DNA of 25,068 bases from DATEOR01 sp046733475 (GCA_046733475.1 JBKPPF010000051.1:1-25068); one strand, 5' to 3'. Shown: positions 6,929 through 14,836, numbered from the stretch's first letter. Notes: generated by a model not told the origin, from the sequence alone. Numbers and translations: made by a program.

Positions 6929-9928
6929 CTAGGGTCGGCGGACCCTCTTGTAGAAGTAGGCGGTCGCATAGCCCGTCTTGCTCACCCGGAACGTGACCTT
7001 CTTGAGCTGAGTCGGCTTCAGGTGGAATTTCGCCACGCCGCTCGAGTTCGTGTTCTTGATGGTCAGCGAGACGCCGGCGCCGTAGGCGCGGACCTGGGCT
7101 CCCGAGACGACGTTGAGGGTGGCCGCGTCCCGAACCTTGATGGAGATGTCGCGAGCGCGGTTCTTGACCAACTTGCCTGAGAAGCTGGCCTTGAAGTGCT
7201 TTGTCGTCGCACCTCCGCCGCCCGTAGAAATCGGGGGCAGCGTGAACGTCTCGGGCGTGTTGGCATACGTGCCGATGTTTCCGTCACCGTCAATGGCGGC
7301 CACACGCCAGTAGTACGTTCCGCCCGACGTATAGCTCGAGGAGGTGAGCGGCGGCGCGTAGTTGGGGTTGTCGGTCGTCTTCTGCTCGATGAGCGGGTTG
7401 AAGTTTTCCACCTTCGAGATCTGGACGCGGTACTGCTTCGTGCCTGTCTTCGCATCCCAGCTCAGCACGAGGCGGTTCAGACCGGCGCTCGAGAACGGGT
7501 TCGTGGGCTCCTTGATCGTGTGGGTGAAGTCGGCGGAATCAGACCAGGGTCCGGGGGTGGTGCCCGTCGTCTTCGGGAAGTCCGCCCGAATCTCCCACGT
7601 GAAGATTCCCGTGCCCGTGACCTTCGAGAATGACGCGGCCGTCGACGGGAAGCCACTGTAGGTGTTCGGTGTGTTGTCGTTGGGCTCGTGGATCCGCAAG
7701 CTGTAGGAAACTGCGCCGTCGACGGGGAACCAGCGAAGGACCGGCAGGCTCGAATCGCCAATCGTCGGCGTCTCAGGATCGAGCACGGGCTTGGGAAGGT
7801 CGATCTGGAACGTCCCCCAGTCGGACCAAGTCAGCCCTTGGAGCGGGGTCGTGGGATTCTCGACATCGGCTTGAACCCGCCAGTACAACGTCTTGGCGGC
7901 GTCGTAGGTCTTCAGGGCCGTGTACTCGGTCGAGGCCGTCTTGACGTCGTCGAGCGGAGAGGCGAACGTCGGCTCGGTCGCGACCTGGAGGTGATAGTCC
8001 TTCGCGCCGAGCGTCGGGCTCCAACGCAGCGTCGGCTGGCTTGGGAAGCTCGTGTCCGGATCGGGTGCGACCAGCGCCGGTGGAGTCGATTGCTTCTCGA
8101 AAGTCGACGGGGCGCCGGGCAGTGGATTGCCGGGAGCGCCGCTGCCATTCGTACCCGTCGCCGGAAGGACGACCCAGTAGTACGTCGTCGTCTCGTCGTC
8201 GTAGGTCTTCGGCGTCCCGCCCAGGCGCGGCGCATACGCGGGAATGCGCGTGAAGGCATAGTCGATCACGTTGGAGAACGATTGGTCCTTCGAGACAAGA
8301 ACCCAGTAAGAGTTGCGGCCTGCGATGGGGTTCCAGACGAGCAGTGGGTTCGCGCCGACCGTCTCGCCGCGGATCGGCAGGAGATAGTCGTCGGAGCCGA
8401 GGTAGCCGCCGTTGCAATCCGGTGTGCATGCACCGCCGCTCGGGTACGACGTGAACGTGAACGAGGCGCCGGTTCCGTCGTCTAGATACGTGTAGTCGCC
8501 GTAGATCGGCGTGCTGAGATTGACACGCCCGCTGCGGGCATGGACTCTTGCGCAGTATGTCTGGCCCTCGACGAGGCCGGACGTGTCCTTCGAAATGCTG
8601 ATGGTCGGCGTCAGTGGTGGAGTCGCAGTCGATCCCGAGCCGAGCGGGGTCCAGGAGGTCGAGGACGTCGAGACCAACCACTTGCCCGTGGTCGCGCCCC
8701 AGTTGCAGATGAACTCCCCGGCACCTGCGTCGAACACGAACGGGACGACGTTGACCTGGTAGCTCGATGCTCCCGGAACGGGATCCCACGCGAGAATGGG
8801 GAGCTCCGTCTGATAGCCCGGCGTTCCGGAGTCGACGTCCGATCCCGGGTCGGCGGTATCGCGCATGCGGAGGTTCTTGATCGCATCCTCGTCGAGGCTC
8901 GGATAGTTGTCGAAGGTCTTCGTGAAGGGCGTCCCGACGTTCCAGACGCCTGCATCGGCGGGGTTGCGGGCATTGATGGCTCGGACGCGCCAGTAGTACA
9001 GGTTGTTCACGAAGACTTCCTTGGGGGTCAGAGTCGTGGCGATCGGCTTGTCGGTGCAGCAGACCTTCGAACCCGACGAGAAGTCGGACGATGAGTTGAC
9101 CTCGACCTCGTAGCGCGCCGCGCCGGGCACGGGATCCCAGGAGAACTTCGGATCGTAGAGCTCGGTGTCGTCCCCGATGTCCTCGACGACCGGCGTGGTC
9201 GTCGAAGGCCACTCCCACGTGAAGGAACGGACCTCGGACTGTGCGCCCGGGTTGCCCTGGGCGTCGAGGGGCGTTACCGCCCAGTAGTACGTGGTCGAGG
9301 AAAGGAGAATCGCGGGAGCGAGATTGGTCGCCTGAACGACCACGGGGTCTTGGCCGGAGGTCACAAGTGAGCTGAGATCCTCGTCGCTTGCGATCTCGAC
9401 GCTGTACTTCGCCGCCCCAGGAACGGGGTCCCAGCGCAAGACGAGCGGCTCGGCCGGGAACGAGATCGTCGCGCCGTCATCCGGCGAGGCAAGCGTCGGG
9501 GAGTCTGCCCACAGCTTCTCGATCGAGCGCGCGTCCGACCAGGCGGACGTATTGCCGTTCGCATCCACCGCCTGCACACGCCACCAGTACGAGCCGTTCT
9601 TCTGCGTGATGTCGGGTGTGGCGCGGGTGTTCTTCGTCCCGAGCACCTGGTACACGGGCGAGTTGAAGGCCGAGTCCGCGGCGAGGACGAAGTTGTACTT
9701 GACAGCCCCCGCCACGGGATTCCACGAGAACACCGGAAGGAACGAGACCGTCTCGCCGGGCGGTGGCCCAACCAGATCCGGCGCGGCCGGCCCTGCGCTC
9801 GCAGCGGGGGCGATCGTGATGAGCGCTACCGCGAGAGCAGCGAGAAGAACGCGAAGTTTCGAGTACGTCGTTTGGCGCAAATCCGGTAGACCCCCGGCCG
9901 CTAAGGGACGTCGGTGCTGTGGAGTCAT
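6929..9928 (-). CDS. Secreted protein with about eight fibronectin-III-like repeats
   Basis: The 999-residue product has a Sec signal peptide: a basic start, the hydrophobic core VLLAALAVALITIAP at residues 32-46, and a likely AxA cleavage at ASA (47-49). The mature part is a string of about 90-110-residue beta-sandwich modules. Each has a W-x-P-V-x-GA-x-x-Y strand (examples SWNPVAGAVKYNF, RWDPVPGAAKYSV, SWDPVPGAARYEV, AWDPVPGASSYQV) and a YYWRV-type strand before the next module. I count eight, followed by a Gly linker and a different C-terminal Ig-like domain (SGAQVRAYGAGVSL, GVAKFHLKP). Module 4 is enlarged, and cysteines occur only in modules 3-5. No sortase LPxTG motif, membrane anchor or catalytic domain is seen, so it is secreted or wall-associated with an adhesive or structural role (inference). 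A TTG at 9880 would give a shorter, more typical signal peptide (10-residue n-region) and may be the true start. Base composition looks a little less GC-rich than that of the flanks. Confidence 0.85.
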   Translation of the reverse strand: MTPQHRRPLAAGGLPDLRQTTYSKLRVLLAALAVALITIAPAASAGPAAPDLVGPPPGETVSFLPVFSWNPVAGAVKYNFVLAADSAFNSPVYQVLGTKNTRATPDITQKNGSYWWRVQAVDANGNTSAWSDARSIEKLWADSPTLASPDDGATISFPAEPLVLRWDPVPGAAKYSVEIASDEDLSSLVTSGQDPVVVQATNLAPAILLSSTTYYWAVTPLDAQGNPGAQSEVRSFTWEWPSTTTPVVEDIGDDTELYDPKFSWDPVPGAARYEVEVNSSSDFSSGSKVCCTDKPIATTLTPKEVFVNNLYYWRVRAINARNPADAGVWNVGTPFTKTFDNYPSLDEDAIKNLRMRDTADPGSDVDSGTPGYQTELPILAWDPVPGASSYQVNVVPFVFDAGAGEFICNWGATTGKWLVSTSSTSWTPLGSGSTATPPLTPTISISKDTSGLVEGQTYCARVHARSGRVNLSTPIYGDYTYLDDGTGASFTFTSYPSGGACTPDCNGGYLGSDDYLLPIRGETVGANPLLVWNPIAGRNSYWVLVSKDQSFSNVIDYAFTRIPAYAPRLGGTPKTYDDETTTYYWVVLPATGTNGSGAPGNPLPGAPSTFEKQSTPPALVAPDPDTSFPSQPTLRWSPTLGAKDYHLQVATEPTFASPLDDVKTASTEYTALKTYDAAKTLYWRVQADVENPTTPLQGLTWSDWGTFQIDLPKPVLDPETPTIGDSSLPVLRWFPVDGAVSYSLRIHEPNDNTPNTYSGFPSTAASFSKVTGTGIFTWEIRADFPKTTGTTPGPWSDSADFTHTIKEPTNPFSSAGLNRLVLSWDAKTGTKQYRVQISKVENFNPLIEQKTTDNPNYAPPLTSSSYTSGGTYYWRVAAIDGDGNIGTYANTPETFTLPPISTGGGGATTKHFKASFSGKLVKNRARDISIKVRDAATLNVVSGAQVRAYGAGVSLTIKNTNSSGVAKFHLKPTQLKKVTFRVSKTGYATAYFYKRVRRP

Positions 9929-9953
9929 CGTCGTCAGCCTTGTCTTGCGTCAC

Positions 9954-9973
9954 ATCCCCGAAAAGGGGGGGAT
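9954..9973. repeat. Short inverted repeat ATCCCC / GGGGAT in a divergent promoter region
   Basis: Arms 9954-9959 and 9968-9973 are perfect reverse complements separated by 8 bases, which include part of a run of seven G (9965-9971). It sits between the divergent starts of the secreted repeat protein and the DHH-CBS fusion, about 17 bases upstream of the predicted -10 at 9990, so it could be an operator. It may equally be chance in GC-rich DNA. Confidence 0.3.
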
Positions 9974-9989
9974 TGGCTTGACGCCGGTC

Positions 9990-9995
9990 TAACCT
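9990..9995 (+). promoter_or_regulatory. Predicted leaderless -10 hexamer TAACCT
   Basis: TAACCT ends 7 bases before the GTG at 10003, which places the expected transcription start on the start codon. No Shine-Dalgarno is visible in the intervening bases, consistent with leaderless initiation. Confidence 0.5.
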
Positions 9996-10002
9996 TTGCT
10001 GC

Positions 10003-12573
10003 GTGCAGGTCATCGTCACCCACGCGAACACCGATTTCGATGCGTTCGCGGCCATGCTGGCCGCGCGGCGCCTCTATCCGGATGCCGTCATCGCGCTCTC
10101 GGGCTCGCTCAACCGCAACGTGCGCGACTTCTATCGCCTGCATGCGGAGGAGCTGGACGTGGCTGAGCCGGGGCGGGTCGACCCGTCCGAGGTCGAGCGC
10201 CTGATCGTCGTCGAGACCTCGCATCCGGAGCGCCTCGGCGAGTTCGAGGCCGCTGCGCGGAGCCCGGAGGTGGAAGTCGTCCTCTTCGACCACCACGCGG
10301 GCGAGGAGGTCGACTGGGTCCGGCCCGAGAACGCGGTCCACTCCGAGGACGGAGCCCTAACGACGACCATGGTCGCGATCCTCGCGGAGCGCGAGGTAGA
10401 GGTGAGCCCGATCGAGGCAACTGCCTTCGCCCTCGGCATCCACGAGGACACGGGCTCCCTGGGCTACGCAGGGACGACGGTGCGCGACGCGGAGGCCCTG
10501 GCCTGGTGCATGCGGCACGGCGCGAGCCAGGAGATGGTTACGCAGTACCTGCACACGCCGCTCGCCGAGCGCGAGCGCGCGCTGCTCGATGCCCTCGTCG
10601 CGGGCCTCGAGCCACACGAGGCGGGCGGCTACGAGGTGCTCGTGGCGGGGCTTCGGTGGCCGGAATACGTGGAGGGCATCTCCAACCTCGCGCACAAGAT
10701 CGTCGACCTAACCGACTGCCGCGCGCTCGTCTGCCTCGTGGAGATGGACGACAGGGTCTTCTGCGTGGTTCGCACACGAGTGGCCGAGCTGGATGCCTCG
10801 GCGATCGCGGCCGCCCTCGGAGGCGGTGGCCATTCGCAGGCGGCCTCGGCGACGTACCGGGGTTCCCTCGAAGACGCGCGCGCCGCCGTACTCGAGGCGC
10901 TCCCAAACGCGGTGCGCCGCGGCCTGACCGCGGGCGAGATCATGTCGCGGCCGGCCCGCTTCGTCTCTCCGGACGATACCGTCGCGCACGCAATGGTCCT
11001 CTGCCAGCGCCACCGTCAGAGCGGAATGCTCGTCGGCGACCTCGACCGGCTGGTCGGCGTGGTCACACGTGAGGATCTCGACAAGGCGATCGGCCACGGG
11101 CTCTCCCACGCGCCGGTGAAGAGCGTGATGGGCTCGGACGTCGTCAGCTGCGGGGAGACCACGCCGCTCGCCGAGGTCATGCGGCTCGTCTCGGGCGCGA
11201 GCAGCGGCCGCGTGCCCGTTCTTCGGGACCGCGAGGTCGTCGGAGTCGTGACGCGCTCCGACGTCCTCCAAGCGCTCGAGCAGCCGCACGGGGAAGAGGC
11301 CGCGGGCGAGGCCTTCGTGATCACAGAGAAGCTCGACTCACTCGAGCGTCTGTGGCCCGTCTTCGAGGCGGTGCAGGCTGTGAGCGAGCGTTTCGAAGGC
11401 GTCTACCTCGTCGGAGGCGCCGTGCGCGACGTGCTCATGGGCGAGCCCAACTTCGATGTCGACATCGCTGTCGAAGGCGACGGCATCGCGTTCGGCGAGG
11501 CGCTAGCCGAGGCGCTCGGCGGCCGCGTCGTCCCCCATGACCGTTTCGGCACGGCCATCGTCGTCCACGACGGAGGCCGGGTGGACGTCGCCACCGCGCG
11601 CACGGAGTTCTACGACAGCCCGGGCGCACTGCCAACGGTCGAGCAGGCGTCGATCCGGCAGGACCTCTACCGCCGCGACTTCACGATCAACGCGATGGCA
11701 GCGTCCCTCAGGGGCGAGGACTTCGGACGTCTTGTCGACCCTTTCGGCGGTCTCCAGGATCTCGGGAACGGCATCGTGCGCGTGCTGCACAACCTGTCCT
11801 TCATCGACGACCCCACCCGAATCTTCCGGGCGATCCGCTACGAGAACCGCTACGGCCTGGCCATGGACGCCCACACGCTAGCCCTGGCGAGGGCGTGTGT
11901 GGAGATGAACCTCGTCGGAGAGCTCTCGTCATCGCGCCTTCGCGACGAGCTGCAGGCTCTCCTGTCCGAGGAGCGAGTGGGCGACTCGGTGCGTCGGCTT
12001 GCCGAGCTCGGGATCGACCGCGCGATCCATCCTCACCTTGCCGCCGACGACGAGTCGCTGCGGCTCATCGAGGAGATCGACCGCGCGCGGGAAGAGCTCG
12101 CCCCCGCGACGCCCGCGTGGAGGCTCCGGCTCGCCGTGCTTGCACGCCGGCTCCCTCCGGACGAGCTCTACGAATGGTTCGAGCGCCTGAAGCTCCGGCG
12201 GCGGGACGCGGACCGGATCGCCGACGCGGTCGCCGTCGGCCCGCGTCTGCCCGAGCTCCTGGAGGAGACGGCGGAACCCGCGGCGGTGCGCGCAATCATC
12301 GAGCCGCACGATCCCGATGGAGCCCTGTTCGCCTACGCGCTCGCCAGCGAGCCCGCGCGCTCACGGCTCGAGCGCTACTTCGCCGACTTCCGCCAGATCG
12401 GCCTCGAGATCTCCGGCGACGACCTCGCCGAGCTCGGCCTGCAGGAATCGCCCCGCGTGGGCGCGATCCTCGATGAGCTCCTGCGCCGGAAGCTCAACGG
12501 GGAGCTCGACGGCCGCGAATCCGAGATCGAAGCGGCGAAGGCGCTCATCGCCACTACGGCGGAGCACGGGTGA
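10003..12573 (+). CDS. DHH phosphoesterase - CBS pair - tRNA nucleotidyltransferase fusion (A-adding-type)
   Basis: This 856-residue protein has three parts. Residues 1-300 are a DHH/DHHA1 phosphoesterase: THANTDFDAFAAM, DHH at 96-98 (LFDHHAG), HEDTGSLGY, and the DHHA1 motif GGGGHSQAAS near 272. Residues about 310-426 are two CBS domains (IMSRPARFVSPDDT; RVPVLRDREVVGVVTRSDV), which often bind adenylates. Residues about 460-856 are a class II nucleotidyltransferase: VGGAVRDVLMG near 470, the metal-binding DVDIAVEGD near 486, RRDFTINAMA near 557, and DDPTRIFRAIRYENR. The order and size match the Aquifex-type A-adding enzyme, which adds the terminal A of tRNA CCA ends in partnership with a CC-adding enzyme; the DHH part may act on oligonucleotides (inference). 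Start GTG 10003 is supported by the immediate DHH fold and the TAACCT hexamer. The stop overlaps pgeF as GTGA. Confidence 0.9.
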   Translation: MQVIVTHANTDFDAFAAMLAARRLYPDAVIALSGSLNRNVRDFYRLHAEELDVAEPGRVDPSEVERLIVVETSHPERLGEFEAAARSPEVEVVLFDHHAGEEVDWVRPENAVHSEDGALTTTMVAILAEREVEVSPIEATAFALGIHEDTGSLGYAGTTVRDAEALAWCMRHGASQEMVTQYLHTPLAERERALLDALVAGLEPHEAGGYEVLVAGLRWPEYVEGISNLAHKIVDLTDCRALVCLVEMDDRVFCVVRTRVAELDASAIAAALGGGGHSQAASATYRGSLEDARAAVLEALPNAVRRGLTAGEIMSRPARFVSPDDTVAHAMVLCQRHRQSGMLVGDLDRLVGVVTREDLDKAIGHGLSHAPVKSVMGSDVVSCGETTPLAEVMRLVSGASSGRVPVLRDREVVGVVTRSDVLQALEQPHGEEAAGEAFVITEKLDSLERLWPVFEAVQAVSERFEGVYLVGGAVRDVLMGEPNFDVDIAVEGDGIAFGEALAEALGGRVVPHDRFGTAIVVHDGGRVDVATARTEFYDSPGALPTVEQASIRQDLYRRDFTINAMAASLRGEDFGRLVDPFGGLQDLGNGIVRVLHNLSFIDDPTRIFRAIRYENRYGLAMDAHTLALARACVEMNLVGELSSSRLRDELQALLSEERVGDSVRRLAELGIDRAIHPHLAADDESLRLIEEIDRAREELAPATPAWRLRLAVLARRLPPDELYEWFERLKLRRRDADRIADAVAVGPRLPELLEETAEPAAVRAIIEPHDPDGALFAYALASEPARSRLERYFADFRQIGLEISGDDLAELGLQESPRVGAILDELLRRKLNGELDGRESEIEAAKALIATTAEHG

Positions 12574-13289
12574 AGCTTTTCGAGCCCGATCTCGGCGACG
12601 GGTATTTCGCCGCTTTCTCGACACGCCAGGGAGGCGTGAGCAAGGGTGATTTCGAGTCTCTGAACCTCGGCATCCTCACGGACGACGAGCCGGACAGGGT
12701 GGTCGAGAACCGGCGCATTCTGGGCAAGGCCGTCGGCGCCGACCCGGAGGCCGCGACGATGGCCTGGCAGGTCCACGGGGCGCGCGTCTTCGAGGCGGAC
12801 GGACGCGGAGTCGTCACGCCCGGAACCGACTTCGAGCAGGGGGATGGCCTCTGGACGGAGAAGCCGGGACGCGCCCTCGGCCTCCTCACGGCGGACTGCT
12901 TACCCGTCGTCCTCGCCCGCCGGAAGGGGACGCCGCGCCTCGCCGTCCTCCACGTCGGCTGGCGCGGGCTCATGGACGGCATCCTCGAGAACGGGGTCGC
13001 CGCGGTGGCCGGCCCGGCGGCTGCGGCGATCGGGCCGGGGATCGGCCCGTGCTGCTACGAGGTGGGGGAGGAGGTCGCCGAGCCGTTCCGCGCCCGCTTC
13101 GGCGACGACGTCATGCACGGGCGCAATCTCGACCTCGCCGAGGCGATCGAGCGCGGCTTGTCGGCGGCCGGCGTCGAGATCCTCGAGCGCACGGGCCACT
13201 GCACGAGCTGCGAGCCCGAGCTCTTCTTCTCCCATCGCCGCGACCGGGGCCGCACGGGGCGGCAAGGCGTCATTGCCTATATCCGCTGA
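12570..13289 (+). CDS. pgeF: Peptidoglycan editing factor PgeF / YfiH-YlmD laccase-domain protein
   Basis: This 239-residue protein is of the DUF152/YfiH family, first described as polyphenol oxidase or purine nucleosidase-like and later shown in E. coli to keep peptidoglycan composition correct. The zinc/catalytic residues are present: His69 in WQVHGARV, Cys110 in LTADCLPVV and His128 in VLHVGWRGLMDG. Further family marks are FSTRQGGVS, the IGPGIGPCCYEVG loop and a C-terminal CTSCEPELFFSHRRDRG. GTG 12570 overlaps the preceding stop (GTGA) with GGAG 5 bases ahead, so translation is coupled. In many Gram-positives this gene sits directly between ftsZ and yggS; here the upstream neighbour is the tRNA nucleotidyltransferase fusion instead of ftsZ. 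Confidence 0.9.
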   Translation: MKLFEPDLGDGYFAAFSTRQGGVSKGDFESLNLGILTDDEPDRVVENRRILGKAVGADPEAATMAWQVHGARVFEADGRGVVTPGTDFEQGDGLWTEKPGRALGLLTADCLPVVLARRKGTPRLAVLHVGWRGLMDGILENGVAAVAGPAAAAIGPGIGPCCYEVGEEVAEPFRARFGDDVMHGRNLDLAEAIERGLSAAGVEILERTGHCTSCEPELFFSHRRDRGRTGRQGVIAYIR

Positions 13290-13884
13290 CGAGATCCGCG
13301 CGAATTACGCGCGGATCCAGGAGGCGGTGGGCGAGGGCGTCACCGTCGTCATTGCTACCAAGTACCTCTCGGCGGACGAGATGCAGGCGCTCGCGGAGGC
13401 GGGCGTCCTCGTCGTGGGTGAGAACCGCCTCCAGGACCTGGAAGCGAAGCACGCGCGCTTCGGCGAGAGCTTCCGCTGGCATTTCATCGGGCACCTGCAA
13501 TCCCGGAAGGCGCGCGACGTCTCCGCCCTCTGCGAGCTCGTCCACTCCCTGGACTCGCTTTCGGCGGCCAAGCGCGTGACAGCGCCCGCGCTGGTCGAGG
13601 TCAACCTGTCCGGGGAGGGGACGAAATCCGGGGTGCCGCGCGAGGAGCTGAACGCATTCCTGAACGAGGCCCGAGACCTCGGAGTCGACATTCGAGGGCT
13701 CATGACGATGCCGCCGCTCGCGGACGACCCGGAGGCGTCTCGCCCGTACTTCCGCGAGCTGCGCGAGCTGGCGCAAAAGCACTCCCTTCCCGAGCTCTCG
13801 ATGGGCACCTCGCAGGACTACCGTGTGGCCGCCGAGGAGGGGGCGACGCTCGTTCGGGTGGGTTCCGTGCTGTTCGGACGCTAA
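13273..13884 (+). CDS. yggS: YggS/PLPBP family PLP homeostasis protein
   Basis: This 203-residue single-domain, alanine-racemase-fold PLP carrier has no catalytic activity of its own in studied members; it buffers PLP supply. The PLP lysine is in VVIATKYLSADEM, followed by VVGENRLQDLEAK, the signature WHFIGHLQSRKAR, LVEVNLSGEGTKSGV, RGLMTMPPLA and the phosphate-binding LSMGTSQDYRVAAEEG with VRVGSVLFG. It is about 25 residues shorter than usual, and part of the loss is between HSLDSLSAAKR and ALVEVN, where a helix is shortened. TTG 13273 is the only start near the expected N-terminus (PISADEIRANYARIQEAV) and overlaps pgeF by 17 bases. The stop TAA doubles as the first bases of a predicted -10 for sepF. 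Confidence 0.9.
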   Translation: MPISADEIRANYARIQEAVGEGVTVVIATKYLSADEMQALAEAGVLVVGENRLQDLEAKHARFGESFRWHFIGHLQSRKARDVSALCELVHSLDSLSAAKRVTAPALVEVNLSGEGTKSGVPREELNAFLNEARDLGVDIRGLMTMPPLADDPEASRPYFRELRELAQKHSLPELSMGTSQDYRVAAEEGATLVRVGSVLFGR

Positions 13885-13887
13885 GAT
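13882..13887 (+). promoter_or_regulatory. Predicted -10 hexamer TAAGAT for sepF
   Basis: TAAGAT begins with the TAA stop codon of yggS and lies 11 bases before the sepF ATG at 13899. The bases between are pyrimidine-rich (TTTCCCCCCGTC) with no Shine-Dalgarno, so a leader of only about 4 bases is expected. Confidence 0.45.
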
Positions 13888-13898
13888 TTCCCCCCGTC

Positions 13899-14447
13899 AT
13901 GGGTGTAGGACAGGTCTGGAGCCGCGCCCTCGTCTATTTCGGCATCGTCGAGGAGGACGAATACTGGGACGAGGAGGCGTATGCCGCCGAGGAGGAGCTC
14001 GAGCGGACGTACGACCGAAGCGACAGCGCGAACGTGCGTCGGCTCTCGCCGCGCAGGCAGCGCCGCGAGGAGTTCGAGGACTGGTCCGAGCCGGACGCAT
14101 CCGTGACGAACGCGGCGGTCATCCGGCAGGGGCGCGGACGCCGGCCGCTCGAGGCCGTGGCCTCCGCGTCAGTCCGCGTCCATCTCGTCGTGCCGAGAAG
14201 CTTCAACGACGCGCAGTCGATCGCGGACAAGTTCAAGGAGTCGGTGCCGGTGATCGTCAACCTGCAAGGCACCGACGCGGAGCTCTCGAAGCGGCTGATC
14301 GACTTCTCCAGCGGGCTCACCTATGCGCTCAACGGCTCGATGCAGCGCGTCGCGGACAAGGTCTTCCTGCTCACGCCTCGGAACGTCGAGGTCTCCGCGG
14401 AAGAGCGCGCTCGGCTGATCGACCGCGGCTTCTACAACCAGTCTTAG
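13899..14447 (+). CDS. sepF: Cell division protein SepF
   Basis: SepF tethers FtsZ filaments to the membrane at the septum and is the main FtsZ anchor in actinobacteria. The 182-residue product has the family layout: an amphipathic N-terminal helix for membrane binding (GVGQVWSRALVYFGI), an acidic, disordered linker at residues 18-80 (EEDEYWDEEAYAAEEELE, then RRLSPRRQRREEFED), and a C-terminal globular domain from about 90, with VHLVVPRSFNDAQSIADKFK, PVIVNLQGTDAELSKRLIDF and SSGLTYALNGSMQRVADKVF. The ATG at 13899 gives exactly the membrane helix. Downstream yggT and the DivIVA-like gene complete the usual division cluster. Confidence 0.95.
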   Translation: MGVGQVWSRALVYFGIVEEDEYWDEEAYAAEEELERTYDRSDSANVRRLSPRRQRREEFEDWSEPDASVTNAAVIRQGRGRRPLEAVASASVRVHLVVPRSFNDAQSIADKFKESVPVIVNLQGTDAELSKRLIDFSSGLTYALNGSMQRVADKVFLLTPRNVEVSAEERARLIDRGFYNQS

Positions 14448-14448
14448 T

Positions 14449-14484
14449 CGGTCGAAACTCTCGCCTGCGCCGCAGTTTCGACCG
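14449..14484. repeat. 11-base perfect inverted repeat between sepF and yggT
   Basis: CGGTCGAAACT at 14449-14459 is the exact reverse complement of AGTTTCGACCG at 14474-14484, with a 14-base spacer. It begins 2 bases after the sepF stop and ends 10 bases before the predicted yggT -10 (TAGGTT), so the right arm covers the expected -35 zone. No T-run follows, so it is not a standard intrinsic terminator. It is either an operator for a dimeric regulator or an RNA hairpin at the sepF 3' end. Confidence 0.6.
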
Positions 14485-14494
14485 GCAATGGCGC

Positions 14495-14500
14495 TAGGTT
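14495..14500 (+). promoter_or_regulatory. Predicted leaderless -10 hexamer TAGGTT for yggT
   Basis: TAGGTT ends exactly 7 bases before the ATG at 14508, which places transcription start on the ATG. No Shine-Dalgarno lies between. Confidence 0.5.
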
Positions 14501-14507
14501 TCCGTCC

Positions 14508-14810
14508 ATGCTGGTGGCGGACATAGTGAGCACCGCACAGAACTTCGTCACGGTTCTGTACTACGTCTACCTGCTCTGCATCATCGCCTACATCCTGACG
14601 TCCTGGGTCCCGCTCCCCTACAACGTCTGGCTGAACCGCGTGCAGCGCTTCCTGTACGACGTCGTCGATCCGTACCTCCGTCTGTTCAGGAGAATGCTCC
14701 CGCAGCTCTCCGTCGCGGGGCTCGGGCTCGACCTCTCGCCGATCGTCGCGATCCTCATGCTGACCGTCGTCTACCGCGTCGTCCTCATCGCGATCGGCGC
14801 AGCGAACTAG
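14508..14810 (+). CDS. yggT: YggT family membrane protein
   Basis: This 100-residue membrane protein has two hydrophobic segments, residues about 12-32 (LYYVYLLCIIAYILTSWV) and about 75-99 (IVAILMLTVVYRVVLIAIG), joined by the conserved middle NRVQRFLYDVVDPYLRLFRR in which the YDVVDPYLRLFRR part is diagnostic. YggT proteins are linked by gene neighbourhood to cell division and, in some species, to osmotic or ion stress and thylakoid/nucleoid organisation; the molecular role is not settled. Length is typical. The start is the only ATG fitting the first membrane helix and is preceded by a leaderless-type promoter. Confidence 0.93.
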   Translation: MLVADIVSTAQNFVTVLYYVYLLCIIAYILTSWVPLPYNVWLNRVQRFLYDVVDPYLRLFRRMLPQLSVAGLGLDLSPIVAILMLTVVYRVVLIAIGAAN

Positions 14811-14821
14811 CAAGAGGGAAA

Positions 14822-14836
14822 CGCCGGTGTCCGGCG
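14822..14836 (+). other. Small RNA hairpin just upstream of the DivIVA-like gene's ribosome-binding site
   Basis: CGCCGG (14822-14827) pairs with CCGGCG (14831-14836) across a TGT loop. It is followed at once by AAGGAGGG (14837-14844), a strong Shine-Dalgarno 7 bases before the ATG at 14852. No T-run follows, so it is more likely an mRNA stability or insulation element than a terminator. Confidence 0.4.

Noticed and set aside
7773..9218. A 481-codon open frame inside the repeat-protein gene on the same strand, and similar long frames on the opposite strand elsewhere (for example 22648-24042 and 169-1140)
   Set aside because: They are Arg/Pro/Ala-rich, low-complexity translations typical of out-of-frame reading in very GC-rich DNA, and each lies wholly over a gene with recognisable family motifs.
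6929..9928. Recent tandem duplication in the FN3 repeat gene
   Set aside because: Modules share only a few structural residues and differ in length and DNA sequence; no long near-identical DNA repeats are visible.
14449..14484. Intrinsic terminator after sepF
   Set aside because: The inverted repeat is strong, but the bases after it are GCAATGGCGC with no T-run, and it overlaps the predicted yggT promoter.
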